From JARROD01 sp037384225 (GTDB lineage Bacteria > Pseudomonadota > Gammaproteobacteria > Pseudomonadales > Cellvibrionaceae), in the NCBI GenBank assembly GCA_037384225.1, contig JARROD010000002.1:1-64000 (forward strand): a stretch of DNA of 64,000 bases, given 5' to 3'. Shown piece after piece: positions 50,317-60,717 of this stretch. Below the pieces are notes generated by a model, which was not told the origin of the DNA, did not search any database, and was given only the letters and a program-made list of their open reading frames with translations. The position numbers were made by a program, and so were the translations under genes. Every line of letters starts with the position of its first letter. Position 1 is the first letter of the stretch.

Positions 50317-50790
50317 ATGCACTGTCCTTTTTGTAGCGCAGAAGACACTAAAGTGATCGATTCACGCCTGGTCGCCGGCGGCGACCAGGTCCGCCGCCGG
50401 CGTGAATGCCTGTCCTGCCACGAGCGTTTTACTACCTACGAAGTCGCCGAACTGCTGATGCCCCGGGTGATCAAACAAAATGGTTCCCGCGAACCATTTG
50501 ACGAGAATAAATTGCGGGCGGGTCTGTTGCGAGCGCTGGAGAAACGCCCGGTGAGTGTCGAAGCCATTGAGGCTTCGATTGCGCAAATCAAGCACCGTTT
50601 GCAGGCTACCGGCGAGCGTGAAATACAGTCGCTGGCGATCGGTGAAAAGGTAATGGCGCAACTGCAAAAACTCGACGAGGTGGCCTATGTAAGGTTTGCG
50701 TCGGTGTACCGCCGTTTCAAGGATTTGAACGAGTTTCGCCAGGAAATCGACCGCCTCGAAAAACAACCCGAAAATAAAGCACCCGCCTGA
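50317..50790 (+). CDS. nrdR: Transcriptional repressor NrdR
   Basis: Represses ribonucleotide reductase genes in response to bound ATP/dATP. The 157-residue protein has an N-terminal zinc ribbon ([17 protein letters not shown] and [12 protein letters not shown], Cys3/6/31/34) and an ATP-cone domain ([18 protein letters not shown]). The start is the ATG at 50317, because the zinc ribbon must be at the N-terminus. It lies 5 bp before ribD, the usual nrdR-rib arrangement. Confidence 0.97.
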   Translation: MHCPFCSAEDTKVIDSRLVAGGDQVRRRRECLSCHERFTTYEVAELLMPRVIKQNGSREPFDENKLRAGLLRALEKRPVSVEAIEASIAQIKHRLQATGEREIQSLAIGEKVMAQLQKLDEVAYVRFASVYRRFKDLNEFRQEIDRLEKQPENKAPA

Positions 50791-50795
50791 CCCCT

Positions 50796-51956
50796 ATGAT
50801 GCAGAAAGAAATAGATATCGCGATGATGGCGCGTTCCCTGCGTCTGGCCGAGCGGGGTCTCTATACCACATCCCCAAACCCGCGGGTAGGCTGTGTGCTT
50901 GTGCAGGCCGGCCAGATCATCGCTGAAGGTTGGCACGTGCGTGCCGGAGAGCCCCACGCGGAAATCAATGCTATTGCCGCCTCCAACGGCAAAACCCCGG
51001 GCGCCACGGCCTATGTGACGCTCGAACCCTGCAGCTACACGGGAAAAACCGGGCCCTGCTGCGAAGCGTTGATCAGGGCCGGTGTCACCAGGGTGGTGTT
51101 TGCCATGGAAGACCCTAACCCCAAGGTAGCGGGCAGGGGTATTGAATGCCTGCGGCAAGCCGGTATCGACGTTACGGGGCCTCTACTCGAAGAGCAGGCA
51201 CGGGAACTCAACCCTGGGTTTATCAAACGTATGGAAACCGGCCGGCCCCTTGTGCGTTGCAAGCTGGCGATGAGTCTGGATGGGCGCACGGGCATGGCCA
51301 GCGGCGAGAGCAAATGGGTGACCGGCCCCATGGCGCGCCGCGATGTGCAGCGCCTGCGCGCCCGCAGTTGTGGCATTGTTACCGGTATAGGTTCGATTTT
51401 GCACGATGATCCGGCATTGACGGTGCGCGAGGAAGAATTGGGACTGGAGCAGGCCGCCGCCGTGGCCCGGCGCCAGCCTTTGCGGGTGGTTGTGGATTCG
51501 CAGCTGCGAACACCGCCCGGCGCCAAGCTTCTACAGGGGGGCGGTACAGTACTGATCGCAACCGTTGAGCCCGAGGAGGCGAATGGCGCGGATGAACCTA
51601 TACCATCCGCTTCAGCAAGGGTGGCGGAACTCCGGGCTAAGGGCGCGGAAGTGGCGACAATGGGAGCCTATGGCGGTCAGGTAGCGCTGGGCGCGTTACT
51701 CGTGGAACTGGCGCGGCGGGAGTGCAATGAGATATTGGTGGAGGCGGGTGCCGACCTGGCCGGTGCTTTTTTGCGCGCCGGCCTGCTCGATGAACTTATC
51801 GTCTATATGGCGCCGAAGCTTATGGGCAGTGATGCCCGCCCTCTGTTTACACTGCCGTTACAGACCATGGCCGCCCAATTGCCGCTGACAATCACCGATA
51901 TTCGGGCAGTCGGAAATGATTGGCGTATTACTGCCCGTCCGGACCCGGAAGGTTAA
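50796..51956 (+). CDS. ribD: Bifunctional riboflavin deaminase/reductase RibD
   Basis: Carries out the second and third steps of riboflavin synthesis: deamination of the pyrimidine and reduction of its ribosyl side chain. The 386-residue protein has an N-terminal deaminase domain with zinc motif PHAEINAI and EPCSYTGKTGPCCEALI, and a C-terminal reductase domain beginning RPLVRCKLAMSLDGRTG, with EILVEAGADLAGAFL. About 20 residues between the two rossmann-like parts (EPEEANGADEPIPSAS) look like an extra loop. Confidence 0.96.
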   Translation: MMQKEIDIAMMARSLRLAERGLYTTSPNPRVGCVLVQAGQIIAEGWHVRAGEPHAEINAIAASNGKTPGATAYVTLEPCSYTGKTGPCCEALIRAGVTRVVFAMEDPNPKVAGRGIECLRQAGIDVTGPLLEEQARELNPGFIKRMETGRPLVRCKLAMSLDGRTGMASGESKWVTGPMARRDVQRLRARSCGIVTGIGSILHDDPALTVREEELGLEQAAAVARRQPLRVVVDSQLRTPPGAKLLQGGGTVLIATVEPEEANGADEPIPSASARVAELRAKGAEVATMGAYGGQVALGALLVELARRECNEILVEAGADLAGAFLRAGLLDELIVYMAPKLMGSDARPLFTLPLQTMAAQLPLTITDIRAVGNDWRITARPDPEG

Positions 51957-52043
51957 TGCGTGCGCAACGAGTGTAAGTTGACTTAGCGAGAAGCCGCGGC
52001 ACCGGCTTGTCGATGACGGGGTGAAAGAGGATAAGTTGGAAGC

Positions 52044-52733
52044 ATGTTTACAGGTATTATTGAAGCGCTGGGTACGGTTGTCGCCATTGAACCCCGCGGT
52101 GGAGACCGACGGCTCAGGGTCAGAACCAATGGCCTGGATTTAAGCGCAGTGAAACTCGGCGATTCCATTGCCACCAACGGCGTTTGTCTGACCGTCGTCG
52201 AACTTCCCGGTGACGGCTTTTGGGCCGATGTGTCAGTGGAGACGCTCACGCATACCACGGTTGATGAGTGGAAAATCGGACAGGCGCTGAACCTGGAGCA
52301 AGCACTGACGCCGCAGGCGCGGCTGGGTGGGCATATCGTCAGTGGACACGTGGATGCTGTCGGCGAAGTGCTCAGCCGTACCGGGGACGCCCGCTCCGAG
52401 CGCTTTCGACTCCGCGCCCCAGAGTCCCTGGCCAGGTATATCGCCCACAAAGGGTCGATTACCATTGACGGCACCAGTCTTACCGTCAATGGGGTTGACG
52501 GTGCCGAGTTTGAAATCAATATTGTGCCACACACCCTGGAGCATACCGTTATTGGCAACTATAAAACGGGGACCCGGGTAAATCTCGAAGTCGATGTCAT
52601 TGCCCGTTATCTTGAACGGTTGTTGATGGGAACCGCAGCCGGCGAGGGAAACGCGGGGAAAAGACGCGGCGATGCCGACACGGGCATCAGCGCGGAATTT
52701 TTGGCCGAGCACGGATTTTCTCGCGGCAAATAG
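52044..52733 (+). CDS. ribE: Riboflavin synthase alpha chain
   Basis: Dismutates two lumazine molecules to riboflavin and the pyrimidine precursor. It has two lumazine-binding repeats: MFTGIIEALGTV at the N-terminus and GHIVSGHVDAVGEV near residue 95; DSIATNGVCLTV and GTSLTVNGVDG are the matching loops. It has 229 residues, with a 20-residue C-terminal extension after the usual end. It follows ribD by 87 bp. Confidence 0.95.
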   Translation: MFTGIIEALGTVVAIEPRGGDRRLRVRTNGLDLSAVKLGDSIATNGVCLTVVELPGDGFWADVSVETLTHTTVDEWKIGQALNLEQALTPQARLGGHIVSGHVDAVGEVLSRTGDARSERFRLRAPESLARYIAHKGSITIDGTSLTVNGVDGAEFEINIVPHTLEHTVIGNYKTGTRVNLEVDVIARYLERLLMGTAAGEGNAGKRRGDADTGISAEFLAEHGFSRGK

Positions 52734-52814
52734 CGGGCGCACAGATAATGTTTTAATGAACAGCCTGAAGTGTCTCTATTGCTGGAGACCAAGGGCTGGT
52801 GAGGTAGGTTTATT

Positions 52815-53927
52815 ATGGAACTCCACGGTATTGAAGAACTGCTTGACGATATCCATCAGGGTAAAATGGTGATTCTCATGGATGATGAAGCGCGGGAAAA
52901 CGAGGGGGATCTGATCATTGCCGCCGACCAGGTGCGCGCCGAAGATATCAATTTTATGGCCACCCACGCCCGCGGTTTGATCTGCCTGACGCTGACGCAA
53001 GAGCGCTGTAAACAACTGGATCTACCGCTGATGGTCAGTGATAACGGTGCCCAGCATTCGACCAATTTTACCGTTTCCATCGAGGCGGCCGAGGGCGTCA
53101 GTACGGGTATTTCCGCCGCTGATCGTGCGCGCACGATTCGAGCGGCGGTGGCTAAGGACGCAACGTCCCGGGATCTTGTGCAGCCGGGCCATATCTTTCC
53201 GCTGATGGCTCAGCCCGGTGGTGTGCTGAGCCGCGCCGGACACACCGAAGCCGGCTGTGATCTGGCGCGCCTGGCGGGGTACGAACCGGCGGCGGCGATT
53301 GTGGAGATCATGAATGAGGACGGCAGCATGGCGCGGCGTTCGGATCTGGAAAAATTCGCGCAGAAACACGGATTGAAAATCGGCACCATTGCCGACCTGA
53401 TTCAATACCGTATCATCAACGAACAAACCGTTGAATGTATCAACGAGCGTGCCGTATCCACCCAGCACGGTGAATTCGCCCTGCGCACCTATCTGGATAA
53501 ACCGCGCCGCGAATGCCATTTTGCCTTAATCAAAGGCGATGTGGGCGGTGATGAACCGACGCTGGTGCGGGTGCATGTAGGCAGCACCGCGCGGGATGTG
53601 CTGACGATTCAGCGGGAAAGCGACAAACAGTTTAAACCCTGGACTTTCCAGCGTGCACTGCAGCGGGTGTCCGCCGAGAAGCGCGGTGTGGTGGTGCTGA
53701 TCTGTCACAATGAAAGCACGGAAGAAATTGAAGAGAGTATCGACTGGATGATATCCGGGAAACAGCAGCGCCCGAGTCAGGACCTGGTTTACAAGCAAGT
53801 AGGAACCGGCGCCCAGATATTGAAAGATCTCAATATCCATAAAATGCGCCTGATGAGCGCGCCGTTTAAATTCAGCGCCCTGTCAGGGTTCGATCTGGAA
53901 GTGACGGAGTACCTCAACTGCGAATAA
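52815..53927 (+). CDS. ribB: DHBP synthase fused to a degenerate GTP cyclohydrolase II-like domain (RibBX type)
   Basis: The N-terminal domain (about 1-205) is 3,4-dihydroxy-2-butanone-4-phosphate synthase, with MDDEARENEGDLIIAAD, THARGLICL, GVSTGISAADRA and RAGHTEAGCDLARLAG. The C-terminal domain (about 206-370) keeps the fold of GTP cyclohydrolase II but lacks its zinc cysteines: the expected CxxG...CDCGSQ region reads VHVGSTARDVLTIQRE. Such fusions (called RibBX) are known in proteobacteria that also carry a separate RibA, as here at 56776. The C-terminal half therefore should not make the pyrimidine precursor; its role is open. Confidence 0.93.
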   Translation: MELHGIEELLDDIHQGKMVILMDDEARENEGDLIIAADQVRAEDINFMATHARGLICLTLTQERCKQLDLPLMVSDNGAQHSTNFTVSIEAAEGVSTGISAADRARTIRAAVAKDATSRDLVQPGHIFPLMAQPGGVLSRAGHTEAGCDLARLAGYEPAAAIVEIMNEDGSMARRSDLEKFAQKHGLKIGTIADLIQYRIINEQTVECINERAVSTQHGEFALRTYLDKPRRECHFALIKGDVGGDEPTLVRVHVGSTARDVLTIQRESDKQFKPWTFQRALQRVSAEKRGVVVLICHNESTEEIEESIDWMISGKQQRPSQDLVYKQVGTGAQILKDLNIHKMRLMSAPFKFSALSGFDLEVTEYLNCE

Positions 53928-54008
53928 CGGCTGCGTCTGCCGACGTTAGCGGGAATCGGGTTTTATCAACCCGGATTTAACAACCAATTTGAGTAAAAGA
54001 GTAAATAA

Positions 54009-54482
54009 ATGAGTGTAGTTACTGTAGAAGGGGATTTTTCCACGGCTCAAGGCAAATACGCATTGATCGTCAGCCGCTGGAACAGCTTTGTGGTGGAAAG
54101 CCTTAAGCTGGGAGCGCTGGATACACTGCGCCGCCACGGTGTCAGTGAAGAGTCCATTGCCATTTACTACGCTCCCGGCGCATTTGAATTTCCCCTGGTT
54201 GCACAAAAACTTGCCACTAAAGCCGAGTTCGATGCAATCATAGCGCTCGGCGCTGTGATTCGCGGGGGCACTCCCCATTTTGAATATGTCGCCGGCGAAT
54301 GTACCAAGGGGCTGGCACAGGTATCGCTACAATCGGGAATTCCGGTGTCTTTTGGTGTATTGACAGTGGACTCCATTGAGCAGGCTATCGAGCGCTCCGG
54401 TACCAAAGCCGGCAACAAGGGCGCCGAAGCGGCGCAAACAGCGCTGGAAATGGTTTCACTGTTAAACAAAATTGAAAGGTAG
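54009..54482 (+). CDS. ribH: 6,7-dimethyl-8-ribityllumazine synthase
   Basis: Condenses the RibB and RibD products to lumazine. The 157-residue protein has [35 protein letters not shown] and [18 protein letters not shown] with the catalytic histidine, then [18 protein letters not shown]. It lies between ribB and nusB in the standard order and precedes nusB by 8 bp. Confidence 0.97.
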   Translation: MSVVTVEGDFSTAQGKYALIVSRWNSFVVESLKLGALDTLRRHGVSEESIAIYYAPGAFEFPLVAQKLATKAEFDAIIALGAVIRGGTPHFEYVAGECTKGLAQVSLQSGIPVSFGVLTVDSIEQAIERSGTKAGNKGAEAAQTALEMVSLLNKIER

Positions 54483-54490
54483 CTGAGCGC

Positions 54491-54934
54491 ATGACAGTGT
54501 TACCCGCCGCGCGCCGCCGAGCGCGCCACTACGCCATGCAGGCACTTTACCAATGGCAGATGACTGGCGCCGCCCTGAATGTGATTGAAGCCGAATTTCA
54601 TACCGATAACGATATGAGCAAGGTCGATGTCGACTATTTTCGCGAGTTGCTGCACCGTGTCCCCGGGCAGGTATCGGAAATCGATGCCGCTTACGAACCC
54701 TATTTACAGGAGCGCGGACTGTCGGAACTCGACTCCATCACGCAGGCACTGTTGCGTCTGGCCGTTTTTGAACTCATGCGGCGCCCCGACATTCCCTACC
54801 GGGTGGTTATCAACGAGGCGGTGGCGTTGGCGAAAAAATTTGGCGCCGCCGATAGCCATAAGTTTATCAACGGTGTGTTGGACCGTGCCGCAACTGTGTT
54901 GCGAACGCTGGAAGTGCAGGCGGCGCGGGGGTAG
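54491..54934 (+). CDS. nusB: Transcription antitermination factor NusB
   Basis: An RNA-binding all-helical protein (147 residues) that works with NusE, NusA and NusG in rRNA antitermination. It begins with the arginine-rich RRRARHYAMQALYQWQMTG, and ends with VVINEAVALAKKFGAADSHKFINGVLD, the C-terminal signature. It is coupled to ribH and precedes thiL by 22 bp. Confidence 0.96.
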   Translation: MTVLPAARRRARHYAMQALYQWQMTGAALNVIEAEFHTDNDMSKVDVDYFRELLHRVPGQVSEIDAAYEPYLQERGLSELDSITQALLRLAVFELMRRPDIPYRVVINEAVALAKKFGAADSHKFINGVLDRAATVLRTLEVQAARG

Positions 54935-54956
54935 AGCGTTAGCGGAAAGCGGGATT

Positions 54957-55931
54957 ATGGCAACCGGTGAATTCGAACTGATTCGTCGCTATTTTATCAG
55001 AAGTGTGGGAGCTACCGGCGTGGCCCTGGGCATCGGCGATGACTGCGCACTGGTTCAGCCGCCGCAGGGTTGCCCGTTGGCGGTTTCCATGGACACGTTA
55101 GTGGCCGATGTACATTTTCCTAAAAACGCCGATCCGGAACTGATCGGTGAGCGTGCGCTGCGAGTCAATCTCAGCGATTTGGCTGCCATGGGTGCGCAGC
55201 CGTTGTGGTTCACTCTCGCTCTGACCCTGCCAAAGGCAGACAACCGCTGGCTGGAAGGTTTCAGCGAAGGTTTGTTCAGCGTTGCCGAGGAATACGGTTG
55301 CGCACTGATCGGCGGCGATACCACCCGCGGTCCATTGAGTATCACGATTCAGGTTCACGGTACCGTCAATGCCGAAACCGCACTGTTGCGCGCTAATGCC
55401 CGCGCCGGTGATAGTGTGTTTGTCACCGGTGAACTGGGCGATGGCGCCGCAGCGGTGGCGGTGATTCAGAATCAGTTGGACGTGGACAAAGCCGCGTTTA
55501 AGTACTTTATGTCCCGTTACTACCGCCCACGGCCGTGTTTGCGCGAAGGTGGACTGCTGCGGGGGATTGCTTCGGCAGCGGTGGATATTTCCGATGGCCT
55601 GATGGCGGATCTGGGGCATATCTGTGAGCAAAGCGGTGTCGGCGCGGTCGTCAATGTCAATCGGCTGCCGGTTTCGCAGACGCTGAATAAGCTGGCCAAG
55701 CCCAAGCAAATACTCAACTGGGCACTGACCGGCGGCGATGACTACCAATTGTGTTTTACCGTTCCTGCCTCAAGGCTTGAGAAAATGGAAATGCTGTTGG
55801 CGCAGGGAAAAATCAAGGCCACACCGATCGGGGAAATTGTGCGTGGCACCGGTGTTAGCTGTATGCTCGACGGCAAGGTGATGCCGATACAGAAAACCGG
55901 TTATCAACACTTTGAACCTCCCGGCAACTGA
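54957..55931 (+). CDS. thiL: Thiamine-monophosphate kinase
   Basis: Phosphorylates thiamine monophosphate to the coenzyme diphosphate. It has 324 residues from the ATG at 54957: GEFELIRRYF, GIGDDCALVQPPQG, SMDTLVADVHFP, RVNLSDLAAMGAQPLW and GDTTRGPLSITIQVHG, then ISDGLMADLGHIC, all ThiL motifs. A longer open frame overlaps nusB and is not used. In Pseudomonas pgpA follows thiL; here a retropepsin-like gene follows instead, 9 bp downstream. Confidence 0.96.
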   Translation: MATGEFELIRRYFIRSVGATGVALGIGDDCALVQPPQGCPLAVSMDTLVADVHFPKNADPELIGERALRVNLSDLAAMGAQPLWFTLALTLPKADNRWLEGFSEGLFSVAEEYGCALIGGDTTRGPLSITIQVHGTVNAETALLRANARAGDSVFVTGELGDGAAAVAVIQNQLDVDKAAFKYFMSRYYRPRPCLREGGLLRGIASAAVDISDGLMADLGHICEQSGVGAVVNVNRLPVSQTLNKLAKPKQILNWALTGGDDYQLCFTVPASRLEKMEMLLAQGKIKATPIGEIVRGTGVSCMLDGKVMPIQKTGYQHFEPPGN

Positions 55932-55940
55932 GAGACCAGG

Positions 55941-56630
55941 ATGGCTGAAGAAAAAACAACGTTTATCTGCCGGTTGCTACGCAGCGCGCCGGGCCCCAAG
56001 TGGATACTGCTGGTTCTGCTGTTGCCGGCTCTGCAGGCCGAAGCCGAGTTCCAGGTACAGGCCAAGGGCCTGTTTCCAGGGCGTTCCGCGGTGTTGCTGA
56101 TTAACGGTGAACAGCGCTTGCTGAAAGTGGGCAAGCGCAGCCCGGAAGGTGTGTTGCTGGTGTCGGTGGACAAAGCGGCGGCGGTGATTGAAATCGATGG
56201 TCGACGCCGGTCGCTGACGCTGTCACGCATCGTTTCCAGCGGTTACAGCGCCCCGAAAACGGCGGTAGCGCGGATTCAAAGTGGCAACGGAGGGCATTAC
56301 TACACCCCCGGGCGCATCAATGGCATAGCTGTGAAGTTCCTGGTCGATACCGGGGCGACTTCGGTTGCCATGAATTTACCAGAGGCGAAACGGCTGGGTC
56401 TGAATTACCGCGCCGGCCGCGAGATTACGGTCGGCACCGCCAGCGGTATTACCAAGGCGTATCTGGTGCAGCTCGACAGTGTCAGGGTCGGTGAGATAGA
56501 GGTTAGAAATGTCGAGGCGGCGGTGCACTTAGGCAACTTCCCCAGCGTCATTTTACTGGGTAACAGTTATTTATCCCGGGTCGAATTGAACCGGGAAAAC
56601 GGTGTCTTGGTTTTGGAATCCAGGTACTGA
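55941..56630 (+). CDS. Retropepsin-like aspartic protease, probably periplasmic
   Basis: A 229-residue protein with an N-terminal hydrophobic segment (WILLVLLLPALQAEA, about 21-35) that looks like a signal peptide or anchor, an SH3-like N-terminal part with GRSAVLLINGEQR, and a clan AA aspartic protease domain. The catalytic motif is FLVDTGATSVAMN near residue 135, followed by the flap region and VILLGNSYLSRVELNRENG. One DTG motif means a dimer is needed for activity, as in this bacterial family (TIGR02281-like). Targets are unknown. It sits between thiL and ribA and is probably in the same transcript. Confidence 0.87.
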   Translation: MAEEKTTFICRLLRSAPGPKWILLVLLLPALQAEAEFQVQAKGLFPGRSAVLLINGEQRLLKVGKRSPEGVLLVSVDKAAAVIEIDGRRRSLTLSRIVSSGYSAPKTAVARIQSGNGGHYYTPGRINGIAVKFLVDTGATSVAMNLPEAKRLGLNYRAGREITVGTASGITKAYLVQLDSVRVGEIEVRNVEAAVHLGNFPSVILLGNSYLSRVELNRENGVLVLESRY

Positions 56631-56775
56631 TAAGGGCCGAGCACGACCCTGCCAAGCCTGAATGGTAATACTGAAATGAGTTGCTACCCGCACGTTGTCC
56701 GACTCCAATTGGCTAATGGCGAGCCTTGAAGTCCATCGTTTACGGGCCATTGCAACACGATGAAGAGGTAATTTT

Positions 56776-57378
56776 GTGACGGTTCGCTATGTTGAATCTT
56801 CCAAACTCCCCACCCCCTGGGGCATTTTTGAAATGCATGGTTTTGAAGATACCGAAGCAGAAAAAGAACACCTGGTTTTGACCATGGGTGACATTCGCGA
56901 TGGCGAATCGGTGCTGACGCGGGTGCATTCGGAGTGCCTGACCGGTGACGCTCTGTTCAGCCTGCGCTGCGACTGCGGTTCGCAACTGCAGACTGCAATG
57001 TACCGTATCGCCATGGAGGGGCGCGGAGCGATTTTTTATCTGCGCCAGGAAGGACGCGGCATCGGTTTATTGAACAAGATAAAAGCCTACCACCTGCAAG
57101 ACAAGGGGGCCGATACCGTCGAAGCCAATGAACAGCTGGGGTTTGGTGCCGATATGCGCGACTACAGTATTTTAAAGTCCATGCTGGACTATTTTGATAT
57201 CAACTCGCTCAGGTTGATGACCAATAACCCGCGCAAGGTGCTGGCGCTGGAAGCGCTGGGTGTGACGGTCGCTGAACGGTTGCCGCACCAGACGGGACGC
57301 AACCCTCACAACGCCAAGTACCTCGCTACCAAAAAAGGCAAACTGGGGCATTTGTTCGACCATCCGGACGAGGAGTGA
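56776..57378 (+). CDS. ribA: GTP cyclohydrolase II
   Basis: The first committed step of riboflavin synthesis, opening GTP to the diaminopyrimidine. The 200-residue protein has zinc cysteines 54, 65 and 67 ([20 protein letters not shown]), [16 protein letters not shown] with the catalytic arginine and a [18 protein letters not shown] segment. The start is GTG at 56776, with AGAGG 7 nt upstream. It is the functional partner for the degenerate domain of RibBX. Convergent with dxs. Confidence 0.97.
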   Translation: MTVRYVESSKLPTPWGIFEMHGFEDTEAEKEHLVLTMGDIRDGESVLTRVHSECLTGDALFSLRCDCGSQLQTAMYRIAMEGRGAIFYLRQEGRGIGLLNKIKAYHLQDKGADTVEANEQLGFGADMRDYSILKSMLDYFDINSLRLMTNNPRKVLALEALGVTVAERLPHQTGRNPHNAKYLATKKGKLGHLFDHPDEE

Positions 57379-57409
57379 CCGGTTGAGTGGCTCACAGGTA
57401 ACGGAGGGC

Positions 57410-59341
57410 TTAAACAACCGCGCTTTTTCTGCCCCCCAGGAGCTTCAGGCGTTGCTCTATCGCCCTTTCGATCCCGTCGGCATCGAGACCTATCGACGCC
57501 AATAGCTGTTCGCGTTTGCCGTGTTCGATATAGCGGTCCGGCAACCCCAGGTTCAGAACCGGCATCACCACACCGATACCGGCCAGATATTCGTTCACCG
57601 CGGCTCCGGCGCCGCCGTGCACACTGTTTTCCTCCAGTGTCACCAGTAGATCGTGTTCGGCGGCAATCTGCGCCAGCAGGTCTTCGTCGAGGGGTTTAAT
57701 CCATAACATGTCACAGACGCTGGCATTGAGGCGTTCCGCCACCTGCATTGCGGTAGTCAACAGGGTGCCAAAGTTGAGAATGGCAATGCTTTTTCCTGCG
57801 CGCTCGATGCTGCCCTTGCCGATAGGCAGTGAGCGCAGCGATTTTTTCACTGCCACACCGGGTCCGGTGCCCCGGGGGTAGCGCACGGCGGCCGGACCGC
57901 GGTGCTGGTAGGCGGTGCAGAGCAACTGTCGGCAGTTGTTTTCGTCGCTGGGGGCGGCAATCACTAGATTGGGTACGCAGCGCAGATAGGTGAGATCAAA
58001 ACTGCCGGCGTGGGTGGGACCGTCTTCCCCCACCAGCCCGGCGCGGTCGATGCCAAAGGTAACGTCCAGATTCTGGATACAGACATCGTGTATCAATTGA
58101 TCATAGGCGCGCTGCAGAAAGGTGGAGTATATGGCCACCACGGGTTTCTGGCCCTCGCAGGCCAATCCGGCCGCCAGTGTAACGGCATGTTGTTCGGCGA
58201 TAGCCACATCGTGGAAGCGCTCGGCGAAGCGCTCGGCGAAATTCACCATGCCGGAGCCTTCACACATGGCCGGGGTGATTCCGATCAGGCGTGGATCCGC
58301 CGCCGCCTGGTCGCAGAGCCAGTCGCCGAATATTTTTTGGTATTTGACTTTTTTGGGCTTTTCCGCCGTTTTTTGGTTCTTACCCACCGCTACCTGCACC
58401 TTTTTGGAGGCCGGCTCGATTTTATTGAGCGCGTGGTAGCCCACAGGATCAGCTTCGGCGGGCTTAAAACCCTTGCCTTTGCAAGTGATGATGTGCAGTA
58501 GTTTCGGGCCCTTGATTTCTCGTAGATTGCGCAAATCGTGAACCAGGCGCCCCAGATCGTGGCCGTCAATGGCGCCCACATAGTTAAATCCCAGTTCCTC
58601 GAACAGGGTGCCGGGCGAGACCATGCCTTTCATATGCTCTTCGGTTTTGCGGGCAATCTCCCAGGCCTGGGGTATTTTAGTCAGCACACGTTTACTGCCT
58701 TCGCGCAGCGAATTGTAAAATTTACTGGCCCAGATCTTGGAAAAGTAGTTGGCCAGTCCGCCAACATTGCGGGAGATGGACATATTGTTGTCATTGAGCA
58801 CGACCAGCATATCGGCTTCCGCATGGGCGGCGTGGTTGAGCGCCTCGAAAGCCATGCCGGCGGTCATGGCGCCGTCGCCGATAATGGCCACTGACTTATT
58901 GTCTGTCCCGGCGCGCTCATGGGCCAGCGCCATCCCCAGCGCGGCGCTGATAGAGGTGCTGGAATGGCCGACGCCAAAGGTGTCATAGGGGCTTTCTGAG
59001 CGTTTGGGAAAGCCCGCCAAGCCACCTAATTGGCGCATGCTCAACATCCGCTCACGGCGGCCGGTGAGGATTTTATGGGGATAGGTCTGGTGCCCGACAT
59101 CCCAGACCAGGCGGTCTTTAGGCGTGTCATAGATATAATGCAAAGCGATGGTTAGCTCTACGACGCCGAGTCCGGCGCCAAAATGGCCACCACTTTGACC
59201 GACAGTGAACAATAGGTATTCGCGCAGCTCCCGCGCCAACTCGGGTAACTGTTTTTCATTCAGACTGCGCAGATCCACTGGGCTGGCGATGCTGTCGAGC
59301 AAAGGGGTGGACGGGCGTGTCAAAGGGATTTCGTTAAACAT
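57410..59341 (-). CDS. dxs: 1-deoxy-D-xylulose-5-phosphate synthase
   Basis: Thiamine-diphosphate enzyme that starts the MEP isoprenoid pathway from pyruvate and glyceraldehyde 3-phosphate. The 643-residue protein has the thiamine-binding region [19 protein letters not shown] with [14 protein letters not shown], the histidine in [14 protein letters not shown], and [23 protein letters not shown] in the transketolase pyrimidine domain. A lysine-rich insert near residues 313-330 ([20 protein letters not shown]) is somewhat extended. It follows ispA in the operon xseB-ispA-dxs. Confidence 0.97.
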   Translation of the reverse strand: MFNEIPLTRPSTPLLDSIASPVDLRSLNEKQLPELARELREYLLFTVGQSGGHFGAGLGVVELTIALHYIYDTPKDRLVWDVGHQTYPHKILTGRRERMLSMRQLGGLAGFPKRSESPYDTFGVGHSSTSISAALGMALAHERAGTDNKSVAIIGDGAMTAGMAFEALNHAAHAEADMLVVLNDNNMSISRNVGGLANYFSKIWASKFYNSLREGSKRVLTKIPQAWEIARKTEEHMKGMVSPGTLFEELGFNYVGAIDGHDLGRLVHDLRNLREIKGPKLLHIITCKGKGFKPAEADPVGYHALNKIEPASKKVQVAVGKNQKTAEKPKKVKYQKIFGDWLCDQAAADPRLIGITPAMCEGSGMVNFAERFAERFHDVAIAEQHAVTLAAGLACEGQKPVVAIYSTFLQRAYDQLIHDVCIQNLDVTFGIDRAGLVGEDGPTHAGSFDLTYLRCVPNLVIAAPSDENNCRQLLCTAYQHRGPAAVRYPRGTGPGVAVKKSLRSLPIGKGSIERAGKSIAILNFGTLLTTAMQVAERLNASVCDMLWIKPLDEDLLAQIAAEHDLLVTLEENSVHGGAGAAVNEYLAGIGVVMPVLNLGLPDRYIEHGKREQLLASIGLDADGIERAIEQRLKLLGGRKSAVV

Positions 59342-59527
59342 TAGGGTTAAACATCGCGATTAGATAATGTCCTTTTTAAAAACGCCGTGGTTTTTTAAAG
59401 CACCTTCAAGCATGTCAAGGAATAGCTTTGGGCTTCCACCAAAGCCGCCATTGTATTGTGCTCTTGCCTGCTTGCAAAGGCGCTTATCATCGAATCCTGT
59501 GGCAGGGGTCTTTAATGCCAGAGTCTA

Positions 59528-60457
59528 TCAGTGTTTTCGCTCCACAATGAACCTGGACAGCTGGCGCAGAAAATCAGCGTTGGTGCTGAAATTACTCAAC
59601 GCTTGCAGCGCTTCCCGGTGTAGTGTCAGGGCCTTGTGTCTGGCTTGCTCAAGCCCCAGCAGCGATACGTAAGTGGGTTTGTTGAGGGCTTTGTCCGCCC
59701 CCTGGCGTTTGCCGAGGGTGGTGGTATCGGCGGTGATGTCGAGAATATCGTCCTGCACCTGAAAAGCCAGTCCTATAGCGCAGGCATAGTGGTCGAGGGC
59801 GCGTAGTTGAGCGGCATTGGCACCAGCTGCCAGCGCTCCCATGGCGACACTGGCGCGAATCAGGGCGCCGGTCTTGTGATTGTGCATGGTTTCGAGATCC
59901 CGCGTTGTCAGCGCCCGGTTGACCGCCGCCAGATCGATAGCCTGGCCCGCTACCATACCGGTCGCGCCAGCAGCCCGCGCCAGTTCTCTGATCAAAGTCA
60001 GGGATGTGCGCGCGCTGACGCTTTGCAGACCGGTGAGCTGCTCAAAAGCCAGGGTTTGCAGTGCGTCGCCGGCGAGAATCGCGGTCGCTTCATCAAAGGC
60101 GATATGGCAAGTGGGTTTGCCGCGGCGCAGGTCGTCGTTATCCATTGCCGGCAGGTCGTCGTGAACCAGGCTGTAGGCGTGTATGCATTCTAGCGCACAG
60201 GCTATTTTATCGATATCCGTTGTTAGACCTTCAGGCGCTGTCTCGCCCGCCTCATTGGATTCTGAAACGGCGACTGCACTGGCGTATACCAGCACCGGGC
60301 GCACGCGTTTGCCTCCGTTGAACACGCTGTATCGCATAGCCTGCTCCAACTTGTGGGCCTGAGGCGCAGAGTCCGAAGCCTTGGGCAGTAGACATTCCAG
60401 GGTGGCATCGACACGTTGCCGACAATTCAGTAAAAATGCTTGAAATGCCTGGCTCAT
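59528..60457 (-). CDS. ispA: Farnesyl diphosphate synthase (short-chain prenyltransferase)
   Basis: Makes farnesyl diphosphate from IPP and DMAPP. The 309-residue protein has the first aspartate-rich motif [14 protein letters not shown] from residue 100 and the second QVQDDILDI near 240, with GGKRVRPVL at 48-56. Its start overlaps the xseB stop by 4 bp. A 186-bp stretch separates it from dxs. Confidence 0.96.
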   Translation of the reverse strand: MSQAFQAFLLNCRQRVDATLECLLPKASDSAPQAHKLEQAMRYSVFNGGKRVRPVLVYASAVAVSESNEAGETAPEGLTTDIDKIACALECIHAYSLVHDDLPAMDNDDLRRGKPTCHIAFDEATAILAGDALQTLAFEQLTGLQSVSARTSLTLIRELARAAGATGMVAGQAIDLAAVNRALTTRDLETMHNHKTGALIRASVAMGALAAGANAAQLRALDHYACAIGLAFQVQDDILDITADTTTLGKRQGADKALNKPTYVSLLGLEQARHKALTLHREALQALSNFSTNADFLRQLSRFIVERKH

Positions 60458-60717
60458 GGAGTTTCGGTATTGTCCCCGGTAGTATCATCGCCGGTAAACG
60501 AAACTGCACGCAGCTCCCCCTGTTCCTCGATAAGCAACTGCACTTTTTGTTCGGCTTCGGTAAGGCGGGTCTGGCACTCGCGGGTTAGTTTGATGCCGGT
60601 TTCGAAGGCTTTTAATGATTCTTCGAGGGTCATTTCGCCCTGCTCCATATCATTGACCAGCGTTTCCAGTTGGCGCAGGGATTGTTCAAAATCCACAACT
60701 CGCTTTTTTGCTGCCAT
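60454..60717 (-). CDS. xseB: Exodeoxyribonuclease VII small subunit
   Basis: The small subunit of exonuclease VII. It has 87 residues from the ATG at 60717 ([20 protein letters not shown]); an ATG two codons upstream has almost no spacer to its ribosome site. [20 protein letters not shown] and [20 protein letters not shown] are the family core, forming two helices. First gene of xseB-ispA-dxs and divergent from pomA across 237 bp. Confidence 0.95.
   Translation of the reverse strand: MAAKKRVVDFEQSLRQLETLVNDMEQGEMTLEESLKAFETGIKLTRECQTRLTEAEQKVQLLIEEQGELRAVSFTGDDTTGDNTETP

Noticed and set aside
52734..52814. FMN riboswitch before ribB
   Set aside because: The short 81-bp leader lacks the conserved FMN aptamer blocks.
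53957..53973. Terminator between ribB and ribH
   Set aside because: CGGGTT/AACCCG forms only a small stem without a T tract, inside a continuous rib operon.
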